Shown: in pieces, positions 36,750-49,554 of the stretch | Layout: each line of letters begins with the position of its first letter | Numbering within the stretch: the stretch's first letter is position 1 | Source: Nageia nagi | Taxonomy: Eukaryota > Pinophyta | Reading direction: 5' to 3' | Length of the DNA: 64,000 bases | Assembly: GCA_050084985.1 (NCBI GenBank) | Contig: JBITNC010000001.1 | Span: 152,024,001-152,088,000, forward strand | Made by a program: the position numbers and the translations under genes | Notes under the pieces: model-generated | What the model saw: only the letters and a program-made list of their open reading frames with translations | Databases searched by the model: none | What the model was told of the DNA's origin: nothing

Positions 36750-39700
36750 ATGGCCCCCCCTCAAACCAAAGTCACTAAAGGAGTTATTGATTCAATGGAG
36801 TTGCTGCAAGACACCAAAATAATGGCTCAAAATAAAAATCCTAAGGGCATAGCTAAAGGTAAGTGCCCGAATTTTAGCTTTAACCATATTGCACATGCTC
36901 CCATGGGGTTGGGGTTAATGTATTTCATTCCACATAGATGTTTTCCAGCCCCTAAGTTGGTAGATTTAGTAAAAAGGGGGTTTGATGCTACCTCGAGGAC
37001 TGTCAAAAATCCTCTTGGTAAAATTATTCTCAGCCTAGACCCCCCTTCAATTGAAAAAGCTTTCAACCCGCCACCACCCCAATCCACTCCCATGGCAGTG
37101 AATTGGGATACAAGGCCAAGTGCTAAATTGAAAACAAATCTTCTAGCTTGGCTAAACAAGAATGTAGAGGGTGCAATGAGTTTCAAAGAGGTCCCTCAGT
37201 CAGAAATCTTGCTAGCTAGTTTTAACACACATGCTCAGTTGTTACTATCCATGTTGTCAATTGCTACAGGAGAGCAATCTGATAGATATATTTCCTTAAG
37301 CAAGCTGACCATAGCTTATTTGATATCCCACCCCAGATCCCCCGTTATTTATAATTGGTCAGTTGCTATTTCAAATGGGATCTTTGAGCAGTTATGAAGA
37401 ATAGAGGAAGGTTCCCATTTTGCTTTCATCTCATACCTAATTTGGTTATTCATTCATCAAAATTCTGATTATTTTTCTCAAATGACCCTAAATAAGCAAA
37501 GTGAGGATGGGTCCCTCAAATCTATAGATAAATGGACTGAAGAGGTTAGAACGGGAGTTGATTATTATAATTTTGTAGAGCATTTTTTATTTCTAGTAAT
37601 GAGTTTAATGGCTCCAGCAATCCCAAGATTATCAGCAGCCTCCCAACTATACCTCAGGATGCCACATGGTAAGATAGGAGATTAGTTTTTTGCTAAGGAG
37701 GGTACTTTCATAAGGTTGTATAGTTTTTTGGGGGCTTCATTTTTGCTACCTATTCATGTCAAAGATTAGGTTTTTAGCATGGATTCACCAGGTAGACGGA
37801 CTACATAGATGCTAAGTACGGGATAACGGTGAAGAAGAGGGTCACTTACAGCCTCCCACTTAGAGTCCATGATTTGGTGTTGCAAAGTAGGGGTGGAAGC
37901 AAGGGTCTAGAACAAAAGCTTCTAGGTTTGAGACTTAAAAAAATAAACCAATTTTTGTTGTATAACCCGGAGGATATTTTTAGCAAGAAGTTGAGAAGCC
38001 AGCCTAATCCTCCGGGCTTCAAGGTAGATATAAGGCCGAAGTTTGAGCAATGGAGAAACCCAGTAGGTGAAGACTGGGTGATGCCCTGGAACTTGCTTAT
38101 GAAAGATTTATTGCCTCCATGGATGAGCTTTTATGAGAAGAAATCCAATTTTGACCCTAAGATGGACTCCATCTCAAAAGCATCCCTGACTACCCTAAGG
38201 AGGCAGAAGTGGAGTGAAGAGAAAATTGCAGCATTTGTACAATACAGAGTTGATTTTAGAAATAAGCTTTCCCCTTTGGAGTCTAATTTGGATGATAAAT
38301 TTGAGGAGATGTGACAGATTGAGCATCCTATGGATGTCTCATCAGATGATTCTTTAGTAAGTTTTGGTGGAGAGGAGTAGTAACAATAGTCAAAGGTAGC
38401 TCAAACCCCTATCCCCAAAGAGCAAGTTAGTGAAGAAGCCAGATAGACCACTCTGAAGACTTCCCAAGAAGTGGGAAAAAAGTAGGGGAAAGTCTATAAG
38501 GTAAAGAGAAAGGCCATAAAAGCTCCTCAATCAACAAAGAAAAGAAAGATGAGCTCCACTCCAATAGGTATGCTTTCTTCTCTTATTCCTCATCCTATCT
38601 CTATTATTTCTTTTGGTCTCTTGGTAATTATTCCACCTCCGACAGTCACCCCCATTTTGTCTTATTCACCTTCCATCACCGTTGCTTCATCCCCACCATC
38701 ACCAACCCTTCCACCACTTCCTAATTTGCCATTACCATTCACATGGTCTAAACCCACTTCCTTTTCATCGATTCCCCTCATCACTCCCCCCACCGATGTT
38801 GTTTCCATACCATCATCACCCCCATCATCCACCCTAGAGTCATCTATACCTGCACCCATCAATAGCAGTATCTCTGGCCCTAGTCAAGCTAGCCCTGTTA
38901 CACTAGTTCAGTAGGTGGTACCCTCTTCTGCACTAGAGCTGAGTGCAACCTCCCCATTCATCGTAATATTTGGTCAGCAAGTGTCGATGAGTGGGATCAT
39001 GGAGCAGTACAAGCAATTGAAGTAGAATCAGGAAGCTTGGATGTAGAAGCAAATGTAAAAAATCCTAGCACTTAATAATCTGGTGAGGCTCTAGACATCT
39101 GTGGATGCAAAAAGCAAAGTTTTGGAGGTTGCTATTGCCCAAGATCATCAAGAGGGGCAAAGTGATTTATCTGCAATGAACACCTGGGTATGGATAGATA
39201 CCAAGAGCATATCCCAGAGTGATAAGAATGAGCTATTACAAATAGCTATGGACTTAAATATTTCTAAACTGACCAAATTAGATGTCAAATATAATAAGCT
39301 TCAAAAGGCAAATGAAGTAATGAAGCAACAATTAGATTCTCAATGGCTAAAATTAAAAGTCATAGATAATAATATAGCTACTCTCAGAGCGAGCTTAGCT
39401 GCTACTTCGAATGCAGATAGCCTAGTAAAGAAAGATGTTGTCATAGCACAAAAGGATGCAAAAATTGTAACCAAAGTAGCTGAAGTAGCAATAAGAGAGA
39501 TAATAATTGGTAATTTAAATGACAACATTGCATAGATGCAGTTGAATTTGAATGTTAATAAGGTTGATAGAATATTTTTGATCAAAATAAAAGAAAAATT
39601 CTAGGAGCAATTATCCCTAGGGATTAAACAATTGATTCAACTCAGCCTCTGTGAAAGTACTATTGACCCCATGGAGAAGTTAGCAAAGAGGGCAAAGAAA

Positions 39701-40201
39701 AAGCTAGGTGAGATTTCCAACGAGAAGCTTCAAGCCCTAAATGTGGGAAACAAAGTTGAGTTAATCTCAATGATTGACTACCCAGTCCACAGGAAATGGG
39801 TGTGCCAAGAAATAAAAAATAATTTAATCAAGCAGTTGTAAGGGGTAGAAACCCAAAAAGCTGAGATAGCAAAATTATCTGAGGCTAGATTTCTAGGATT
39901 GTGGAAGGAGGATAGGTCACCCATCTCTGAGGCTAAATTTTTGAAACACATTCAGGAAGATAGTCAAAAGGTATAGGATATAGATTTATTACTAACTTCT
40001 TTTGATGAGTCAAATTTGTTTGAATTTTTTGACCAATGTGCCAATAAAGGGGTGGTCCTGCAACGGCTATTGCACAAACATGGGCAAATCTTCTACGAAG
40101 TTTTGAATAGCATAGCTCTAGCCCAATCGAGAATAAAAGACTTCTCCGAAAGACATGCAAGTTGGGGTAAGGTTGTGCAATTTTTAGGGGTTCAGAGTTG
40201 A
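36750..40201 (+). pseudogene. Accessory reading frame downstream of integrase, about 1150 codons
   Basis: Same strand as pol. Starts at ATG 36750 (Met-Ala-Pro-Pro), runs in one frame to about 37800, then in a second frame to 40201. About 20 stops interrupt it, most of them TAG, with one main frame change. Regions in order: a globular part (36750-38310) with 'LGLMYFIPHRCFPAPKLVDL', 'NPLGKIILSLDPPSIEKAF' and 'ILLASFNTHAQLLLSMLS'; a Lys-rich stretch near 38480-38550; a Pro/Ser-rich linker (38549-38914); a long coiled-coil-like part (39101-39540); and a C-terminal part ending 'ERHASWGKVVQFLGVQS'. I do not recognise the family. It ends about 90 bases before the 3' LTR. Accessory frames are known in Tat and Athila elements; this one is unusually long. 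Confidence 0.6.
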
Positions 40202-40292
40202 GATAACAAATTTCATTTTGGTATTATTTTTCAGACTGAGTTCAAAATTCCTCTTTGTTAAAGGTGAAATTTTCCCCTAGAAGTCACCATAA

Positions 40293-41549
40293 TGTATATC
40301 TATACATAATAAATTCTTTATTAAAGCCCTCATGTACTTTACTTTCAATCATGAGTTCATTTTAAGATCCCTAAGAGTTTTTTTGAAGTAAATAAAGCAT
40401 GCTAGAGTGAAATGATGATGTCATGAAAGAAAGGATAGTCACATTTTTGGTAAAGACTAGGTTCTGGAGATGGTGAGGTTAGGAAGAGATAATTGAAGAG
40501 CTGAAGTTCATAAATTAAGTGTTCCAAAAGTAAAGTGTTCTAGAATAAAATGATGATGTCATAGAGGAAAACATAGTCACAAAGGATAAGCTCAGTTTTG
40601 GAAAAGATCAGGTTTCGAAGGAGGTGAGGTTAGCAAGAGATAATTGAAGAGCCAGAGTCCGTAAATTAAGTGTTTCAAAAGTAAAGTGTTTTGAAATAAA
40701 ATGATGACATCATGGAGGAAAAGATTATCACATTTTTGGTAAAGATTAGGTTCCGAAGATGGTGAGGTCAGCAAGGGGTAATTGAAAAATTAGAGTTAGT
40801 GAATAAAGCATGCTAGAGAAAAATGATGACATCACAAAAGAAAGGATAATCTCAATTTTGGAAGATGTTACCTTCCATGACCTTCTCAGTTTTGTAACAT
40901 TTGGACAAGTGGCATATATAGATGATGATAGTTAGAAGTGGCTAGAATCTTGAGGCCATTTTTGTAACTGTTCTATTTTCATTTTCTTGTAACTATTATG
41001 TTTTCAATATAAGTATATGAAAATAAAGTGAAAAGGGGTCAGAAGCCCTAGTTTTGCTCTTTACATTTATTCTCTAATACCTGGCAGTTTTTATCAGTAA
41101 TATGATATCATCTTGACCTTTCTTATCTAGCACTCATAATTGTTATTCTTAATCAGGTTACATTACGGTAGCTTGGCATGTTTCTTGGATGATAACTACG
41201 AGTTGTTAGTATAACTGTGTCTACATACATGGTAGAGTAAAGCTAGGAAACTACTAGAGAGTGAGAGCTTGTACTATAGCTGCTACATTAGATTCAGACC
41301 AAGGTTTCACACCCTGTGAAAGCCCATGCTGAACTAGTGATTCACCTTTACTTTCTCTCTTGTTACCCTAAGCCCTTTGCTTAAATTCCTTGCACTCTAC
41401 TCCTTTTATTTTCTTTCCTGTTACTTCTCTTATACCCAATAGATAAGGAACCAGCCTTCTCCAAAGATCAGACTATCACCATAATCTGTTCTTGATTTAC
41501 TTTGGTTGAGATTGTTCATGGTGCATATATTACACAATCCTAATCAACA
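40293..41549 (+). repeat. 3' LTR
   Basis: 1257 bp, TG...CA, four U3 modules as in the 5' LTR, TATA-like catatata near 40913. Ends 'cctaatcaaca' directly before the tatac target copy. Confidence 0.92.
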
Positions 41550-41554
41550 TATAC
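41550..41554. repeat. Target-site duplication, right (tatac)
   Basis: Identical to 29084-29088. Confidence 0.9.
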
Positions 41555-43590
41555 CTAAGCTTGAGTGGTGAAGAAAGAGATAGGGGAGAAGTAGTAACAT
41601 CAAGAGATAAGTTCCCTCAAAGAATAAAATCCCCAAAAGTGAAAAGACTTGGAATAGAAAATCAAAGGCTAAAGGATACACAAGAAAGGCTATTATAGCA
41701 CAAGGAGAGATTCTTGAGAATGTTAGTACTACTAAAGACCCTATAACTAAAGGAAATAAGAAGGTATATAGTCCTAAAACTAAGTTAATAGAGGATGTCA
41801 TTCTATATTTTCCACCTCAACTTCCTAAAGTTATGCTCAATCTAGCTTCACTTTGACTTGAGTCATCCATTACCCATATTCCTTCAATAGAAGTAAGTAT
41901 TTCATTATCAAACCTAATTTTTATTTTAGTAGATTTTATACAAAAAGTAATAATTCTAGGACCATGACTAAGATACATACTTATAAGCCCCAATTTGAGC
42001 AATCCAAAATCCACAATCATCCATAGGTTTAGCTAGAAGAGTAAATTACATAGCCAAAATGCACAATTAGAGGTGCAAATAGAAAAGAAAGATATACAAA
42101 TACAACAACTAGTGGACTCTATAACCCAAATGGATAAGGTCCAAGAAGAGGTAGATCCCCATAAGTAATATAAACTAGAGGAGAAAGATGAAAATTATGC
42201 CCAAGAAAGCACAAGTCATATTGGTGAAATGGTCACTAATATGAGATCCTTGGCAAAGATAGACACTTTGTAAAATATTTCCTTGGGGTAAGTTGAAATC
42301 ATTTTCAAAAAATAATAGGCATCTAGAATTGATTGGAACACCTTGATAAAGTAGCCTCCTCAATAGGAGGAGCATTAGCTTAGATTATTGAATATAGTTG
42401 AGTCAAACATTATCAAGATAAAGGTGGGAATTGTACCTATCCTAGGGATTAATTTGGCAAAAGATATGACCTCCATGATGATGAAGTTACCCATGGATAT
42501 GGCTTCAAATCATGATAAAAAAAATAGTATGCATACTATAGATATTTTAGGAAGAAACTTTGAAAATACTAAATAAAAGCTTTTAAAGGTATAAAAGAAG
42601 CTTAGATAGGAATCTCAAGCCTTGAAAATATAGCAAAAAATAATAAGGCCTTGCAAAATATAATTGATCAACTTTTAGATAAGATGGAGGTTATAACAAC
42701 CTATCATGAAACAAAAATTAAAGAGCTTAGAAGAGAGATTGAGGTTGCAATGAAATATAAAGAAGAGCTTGAAAACTAATTGTATAAGCCTAAAAACAAA
42801 TAAATTAAAGAGTTAAAATAGAGATTGGCTAATCAAGATAATCAATTCCATGTATTGACTCAATATAATGTGTTCTTGAAAAAATTTATTAATAAACTCT
42901 CGAGAAAAGAGCTATGTATGAAATTGTAGAGAATTTTATAAGCTTATCATAGATTAAAAAGCTTAAAGATGTAGTTGTAGATTTTCAATCCTTTTAGGTG
43001 AAATATAAGGCCATGACTAACTCCTCATGGGAAAAGGTAAAGAAAATTGTAGACTGGATAGGAATAACAACTCGAGAAGAGATTGAATCTATGATTACCC
43101 AACTAAGAAATACCCTATTCAAAATAATAAATTATATAGGCTCACTTTCACTACTAATAGGCAAGTTAAAAATAGCAATGGAGGAGCTACAACTACATAT
43201 TATTTTAATAAAAATTGAATTTGTTAAATTGAATAGTAAGAAATTCCCTACCTTCTAAGAAATAAATGATAACGATGAGGTCATGAGGAAATGGATGGAA
43301 ATATTTTATGCACATATTAATAATATAGAATCATTGAGCTAATCCTATCAAAATTTTCTATTTTGCATAGTATCAATAAATATGTAGGTGAGGTGGGAAC
43401 CAAATCAGTTAAAGCTTTCAACACATACAATAATATCATATATAACTTGGAGTTGGTAAGAACAATCTTGAATTACAATAAATAGGAATTGAAGGAATTG
43501 AATAGTATCCATGATCTAGTTTAGAAGTACATTACCAATTTATAAGGGCAATCTGTTATTCAGGGTTCTACTTTCATAGCCTGAAGCCCT
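41555..43590 (+). pseudogene. Decayed coiled-coil frame, possibly an older accessory frame
   Basis: Coding-like text on the plus strand with many stops: 'KEYTRKAIIAQGEILENVST' near 41675, 'ENIAKNNKALQNIIDQLLDK' and 'KIKELRREIEVAMKYKEELE' near 42625-42775, 'KVKKIVDWIGITTREEIESM' near 43035, and 'AFNTYNNIIYNLELVRTILN' near 43417 ending at a stop near 43583. The order (Lys-rich, then coiled coil, then a short closing segment) resembles the accessory frame of the adjacent Tat-like element, but I see no clear residue-level identity. Before the insertion at tatac, this DNA was continuous with 27.8-29.1 kb. Confidence 0.4.
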
Positions 43591-44915
43591 CACAAGCCAC
43601 TAGAAATGTTGTTTTGGAAATATTGTTTTATAATGAAATTTTCCCTTTCATGTCTTATTTATTTATTTCATTATTCCTTTGCTTTCTTTCTTTCTTGCCT
43701 AGCTACTATTTTCTTTTTTAGTTTGTCTATTACCCTTTCTTTGGTCCCTTTATTTTCTTTTGGTTGAAGAGCCTCAATTTTCAATAGATGGTCTTCCCCA
43801 AGAATAATACTTTCAAAATACCAATGCCCAAGTAATGGTTTTCTCATAATTAGAATATTTTGTAACTTCTATACCAAGCTCAGTAAGTTTTATAATGACA
43901 TCATTAGGTGGCTAGGAAAACCTTGATGCATATATAGAACTCAAATAGATAGGTTTAATTTTTAGTACTAGGCCTAGTGTTTTTTATGATGATGTTAACC
44001 TCTTTTTAAAAAAACCTTAAGGAAGATACATATTAGGAATCATATAATGATCGAATAACCTTATTTATCCAAAGTTACTTATATCCAATCCTATGTTCCA
44101 AGAGCTCACGCTTGTATTTTGACATCAACACTACATCATTCTAGGTGATATTAGTAGAATGGTTGAATCATTGATAAATTATTCAAAGGATGGATTTTAA
44201 AGTTACTACAAGCAAGATTTACATACATCAAGAATATGTAGGTTGGATGCATAAAATATGGATATTTAATGCATAAGAGTTATAGATGAATATCATAAAG
44301 ACATAGTACTAGCTAAAACTATAGGAAAATATTAGGGGAAGTATGGCATGTCATATTGTATAAGAAAATTATTAATTTTAGTACTTGTTCTTTATAAATA
44401 ATGGTTGTAATAGAGGTCTGATACTTAAGTTTTCATTTATGTATTAATAACATAAATAGCAATGAATTTTTTATACATATAGTAAATTAGTTGATGGTAG
44501 GAAGTATACGTCAAAATGATGTAGTTGAGTAGTATAAAAAGCTAGATTTATAAGTTAGAATGGTCAAACATTTATCATTAGTACCCTTTGAAGTAGATGT
44601 ATATTCTATATAGTAAAACTTAATATATATTATATTTTCCTTCATTGAGATAAGGTTGTTAGTGTATTTTTGTTTGAATGTATGAGTGTATGTAGATATA
44701 TATGAGGCTTTGTGGTGTGATTGTTAGAACCCATAATTTGGCCAAATTCATATGTATAATGGTACTTAGTTTAAGACTATAGACCTAATCATGGTGCCTC
44801 AGCTCTATTTCCTTTTCATTCTTTTACCCTTCACTTTAGTTTATGCATTAATATTTTAGTTTCATATTTTTGTACTTTGCTTTTATGTAATTGCTTAGAT
44901 TTTTACTTACTTTTA
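43591..44915. other. No gene recognised; pyrimidine-rich tract near 43620-43760
   Basis: A T/C-rich stretch follows the coiled-coil remnant; the rest is AT-rich without repeats. A diverged LTR is possible but no partner was found. Confidence 0.45.
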
Positions 44916-45874
44916 GGGTAAGTGCAAGAATATGAGCCCCACTTTTGGCCAAAAAGTGGAAGTGTTTTCCATAATTTTTAGGTTTGCTCATACTTGATCT
45001 CAAAATCTAAAATTTGATTTCTGAAAAAGGTCACTTAGGTAAAAATGTAGTTCTCAAAGTCTAGGTTTTAAATATATAATTTATTATAATACCTATATGG
45101 TAGAAATTAATTTTTGGTAGGCATGTTTAAAAGCCACTTTAAAAATATAGTTTTAGGATCATACCCCCATTATGTATGGCAAGCATAATTGGACCTAAAT
45201 TAAAATATACTTTAAAATCCTTTTGGATAAAGATACCTTAGATATTTTTTGTAATTTTTTCTTGAATATTTTATTTTTTATTAATTTTTTATTGACTATG
45301 ATTATCGTTTCAAAAATTGCTCGTGTCCGACAAGCATAATTTGATCTAAACTTGTCATTTTAATTTTTTTTATCTTATTAATAATTGTATGTAGATTGTG
45401 CACATATATTATTTTTTTCATAATTCCAAAAAAAAATAAAAAGTTATTAAACAAATACAAAACCCACTATTTAAAAAATACAATTTCAAGACCATACCCA
45501 TCGTGTCTGTCAAGCATAATTGGACCTAAATTAAAATTTTTTTTTTAAATCCTTTTGGTTAAAGATATTTAAGACATTAAATACTATGGAGGATATTTTT
45601 TGTATTTTTTCATGAATATTTTATTTTTTATTATTTTTTTATTTACCATGATTATCATTTCAAAAATTGGTGGTGTCTAGCAAGCATAATTTGAATAAAA
45701 CTTATCATTTTTTAATTATTTTTTATTTAAATTGTGAAGAATTGTATGCAAATTGTGCACATATATGTTCTTTTCATAATTCCAAAAAAATAAAAAAGTT
45801 ACTAAGCAAATACAAAAAACCTAGCAGTTCATAATACTTCCTCCAAAGTGGGACTCATCTTCTTGCACTTACGC
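44916..45874. mobile_element. 959-bp element with terminal inverted repeats
   Basis: Left end gggtaagtgcaagaatatga (44916) and the reverse complement of the right end gcgtaagtgcaagaagatga (45874) match over about 30 bases with few mismatches, continuing into ccccacttttgg / tcccactttgg. A ttta flank on both sides (44912-44915, 45875-45878) may be the target duplication. It encodes nothing and contains an internal direct duplication of about 320 bp. GGG-type ends recall PIF/Harbinger-like elements, but the 4-bp flank does not settle the superfamily. Non-autonomous. Confidence 0.65.
45165..45800. repeat. Internal tandem duplication, about 320-bp unit
   Basis: 'gcaagcataattggacctaa' type text at about 45179 recurs at about 45499; 'attgtgcacatatat' recurs near 45394 and 45754; both units end in 'cataattccaaaaaaa'. 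Lies wholly inside the inverted-repeat element. Confidence 0.85.
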
Positions 45875-47429
45875 TTTATGTTCAATCATAGATGAACTAG
45901 ACTTCTCCTAAGATTCAGTAGAGAGAAATAATATGATTAAATATGTCTTACTACTTTATTCATTCAATAAGCTTTACAATTGTATTTATGTAACCCAACT
46001 TATTGCAAAATCTTGAGGTTGCATAATATTAGTCAACAATACATAATATCATAAACTAATTACCATATTACTTAATTGATGATATATTCTATTTTAGTGT
46101 TATATATAATATTATTATCATTTAATCTAACATAAGTGCTATTTGCATGTTGTTTATATTTTAGTATATAAGGACCTTAGGGTTGAAACTCTCTTATAGG
46201 CATGCATTATGGTGGTTCTTGTTCCTATAAAAGGAGGTAAGGTAACATGAGAATACTTTCAAATTATCATCTTGATACTCATAATTAAATATTAAAAAAA
46301 TACTAAGGTGTCTCTTAATACCATGTATCGATATTGGGATATGTTATTCATATTGTACTATATGCTAGATTAGTCTTATCAATCTAGATTCTAAAGGCTA
46401 AGTTGTAGGAAGAACAACATGAAAACTATTTATATTTTTCATGTTTCCCTCGGTATCTATGCTACTTTGTAGTTCTATACTCACTACTAGATCTTGCATT
46501 CCTAGGTTCCACCTTCATGATAATTCAAATCTGAGTATATGAATAGTCATTAAGGTAAGGTGAAAAGTATTTCTCTTATAATCCCTATCTTATAGGTTAT
46601 AAATTCTATCCATTAGTCTAAGTATCATTTATATATACCTAACAATGATTTTTTATTTATTACAAAATTATATTTATGGTAGTATTTAGATGATACAAGT
46701 ATCAAGACTAATGTGCTAAGAATTTACCAATAATGTATTAATCAAGTCTAATATCTCTTAATCATGATTATATCTAGACTTTTCATGAGAATATCATTAG
46801 TATTACATGTTATTATATAATGGTCTTGATATTATTATTATTATTATTTCATATTCTTTTGATTTTATCTAATAATCCTTTTCTCTTATCTTAATAGATA
46901 TAAAACGAGGAGTAAGGTGTGGAATTCCATATCAAATCCTCATCCAATGTGGATAAATTAATTGAGATAATCTAACCCCTATATTACTAGTCTCTAGTGC
47001 CTTTAGACACCATCTATCTTACAATTTGTTATGCTCTCTAGTTTTTGAATACTTTCTTTTTATGTGCATAATCTAATATTGTAACATGAACAGTATTAGC
47101 AAAGTTAGTCTATTGTTGTAATGGTATCAACAAAGTTGATTCCATATAGAGATAGCATTAACATTTTTGTTTAGGGAGAGTTAGAGTCTAAGATCCAAGT
47201 GGTGATGAACCTAGAGTTGAGGCATTGCATATTTGAATATTATTTGTTATGAATTTGATTCAATCTACATTTCAACAAGCTCACACCATTTGAGGATTTA
47301 TCCTAATCAAATTCATTCATTCTTCATTATAGATTTATTTTACAAGTCTTGCATGAATGTACCAGTACTTATGAATAAGAAATAGTTATTCATATATGCA
47401 CCCACTTATTGTGCAAGAACTTAGGCTAA
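45875..47429. other. No gene recognised
   Basis: AT-rich DNA, stops in all frames, only short simple repeats (for example (att)n near 46832). Confidence 0.5.
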
Positions 47430-48130
47430 GTAGAGAAAAAAACTTAGTAAAGTGAAAAAGGAAGTAGATAAAAATATAGAGATGTATAAAGAGAAAAAGA
47501 ATAAATCCTTGGGATATGAAAATAGAGTCACTAAGCTAAATAATGCCTTAACAAAAATGGATGTAGGGAAAAAGAAGTCAAGGATTTCAATTCTAAACAT
47601 AATAAGCTTAAATATTAGCACAAGAAGCTCTTAAATGAACTTAGATATCTAAAGTAAGATCAACAAAAAAGAGTAGTAATTAAAGAATTTACAAAATGAT
47701 CTACAAATTGGTAAAAATAACCCCAAGGGTATGGATATTAAAGAAGCATTACTCATGAAGCCATATTTACCAAAAAGAATCATAGATTTGACTTCTCATT
47801 TTTTGTGAATAAGAGAATATGTTAATAAAGTAGAGGTTATAGTAGATAAATAAGTGGTTTCCCTATTCAAGCATATTCTTATCAATGTATTAGCATGATC
47901 AAGCTTGTAATGATGAGACATTACTTAGATTATTCCTTAGAGGATAAAATAGTAAATATCAATTTCAGAAATAGAAAGAGTCTCATACTAAGGGTTACCA
48001 CTATTTTAAATGTCTTAAGATTAGTTGATGCCACAAAAAATGTTATTCAAGTACTTCAAAATTAATCTTATGATATTAACAAAATGCTCAATATGACCAT
48101 AGTAAAAGGAGTTCCAGCATTTTGAAATGA
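47430..48130 (+). pseudogene. Decayed coiled-coil-like frame
   Basis: 'KKEVDKNIEMYKEKKNKSLG', then 'ENRVTKLNNALTKMDVGKKK' at 47452-47590, is Lys/Glu-rich and helix-forming. After several stops, 'LLMKPYLPKRIIDLTSHF' and 'IREYVNKVEVIVDK' follow near 47750-47850. Style resembles the accessory frames at 39.1 and 42.6 kb. Low-confidence assignment. Confidence 0.3.
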
Positions 48131-49554
48131 AAATAAGATTACTAGTGCAATTATGGATCACATAATTGAATCATAATATGGATATTCATTCCACAAATTA
48201 TGATATGAAAAAATCTAATATAATATTATCAAAATATATAGATTCAAGGGTCATTTTAATGTTAGATAATTTCTCTTATAAGCATATGAATTATCTTGTG
48301 TAAAAAATGAGTATGATATTAGATTTGCAAGTTATATCTAATAACAAGAGTATGATAGTAAAGGTAATTATTTAGATAACCAAGAACTTGAATGCAACCC
48401 AACTAGCACAAAAGACTCAAGAAACCCAATGAATAAAATTGAGTTCTATTTTTATCAAGTGTAAGTTTCAAAGAACCTTCACAAATGTTGAAGAAAAAAT
48501 ATTAACATTAAATAATTAATCCTTTATTTCTTCTATTCTTTAATTTATTCTTATATTATTCTATTATTCTTCTACATAAAATATCATTGAATGACATCTC
48601 CTAGCACCATTATACTAAGGATGTAGAGCTCATTATACATACCAAATAGAAGTTGATCTTAAAATCTATGTAAAGTATTATTTTTTCTTTCAAGTAACTT
48701 TTAATACTTAACTTAGAGTATAATATGTACTAATTGTAAGCCTAACCAAAATTCCAAAAACATGGAAACACTTAGAATTATTGTAGATTTTGTAAAGAAA
48801 GCTTTTCTAGTGAGGAAGAATGTACAAGAATAAAATAATAAATATTTTTGGTTGATTTTAAGCAAAAGGACCAAATAATGGTTGGAAAGTCAACAAAAAA
48901 ATGTTCAATGTAAACAAAATATGAGATTCTACTAAGAAAGTCAACTAAAATAATTATATCAAATCCATAAATAGATTAGCTAGAGAAAGCATTAGTAGAA
49001 AGATCATTTTTTTACCAAAGATAAAGAAACCAATTAACTAAATTAAAAGGCAAGTCAAAAACAACAAATGACAAGCTAGGGATTCCACTACTTTTGGGTA
49101 AAAGTTATAAAGAACACTTTTGCACTAGTGAAAATAATAATTCTATCAATTTTAAAATAAATTCAAAAGAAATAAGTTTCATACAAGTGGTAGATTAATA
49201 TTTTTTCCTAAATGATAGAAGATATAGCTCAAATATTTAAATTGATTACTTAATACCTATCAAAGCAATCATGTAAGAATGATCTCAATACAATTGATGA
49301 AATAGAGCTTTACTTTAGTATATTTTATACTCATTATGGATACAATGAGTTCAAAAGCATTGAAAACTTATCAAAAGTAGTGATAATAGTATATAACCAT
49401 GAAAATCAAAGTAAATCCTAACAAGATTCATATCTTTAAATATAAAGTGATGGAATATCAAAAATGATGGAATGTATAATGCATTATTATAAGGTTTTAT
49501 AATATTCCTCTTTGTAAATTCACTAATACGTAATGGTATCACTAGATACCTTAA
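48131..49554. other. No gene recognised
   Basis: AT-rich, stops in all frames, no repeat structure noticed. Confidence 0.5.

Larger units (their letters stand above)
29089..41549 (+). mobile_element. Complete Tat-like Ty3/gypsy LTR retrotransposon, 12,461 bp
   Basis: Defined by two direct LTRs (29089-30341 and 40293-41549, 1253 and 1257 bp), TG start, CA end (TA in the 5' LTR), and a tatac target duplication. Internal order: gag, protease, second RNase H, reverse transcriptase, RNase H, integrase, large accessory frame. No chromodomain is seen after integrase. In an aligned sample of the first 400 bases the LTRs differ at roughly one base in ten, so the insertion is old. The RT-RNase H-integrase part (33.79-36.34 kb) has no frameshift but about a dozen stops, mostly TAG. 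Confidence 0.93.

Noticed and set aside
36827-37186. Minus-strand 119-codon frame opposite the accessory frame, as in antisense accessory frames of some Tat elements
   Set aside because: The plus-strand frame is longer and has protein-like composition; the minus-strand frame shows no motif and is probably its shadow.
38549-38914. 121-codon Ser/Pro-rich frame as a separate gene
   Set aside because: It is in the same frame as the preceding and following parts of the accessory frame and is best read as its linker.
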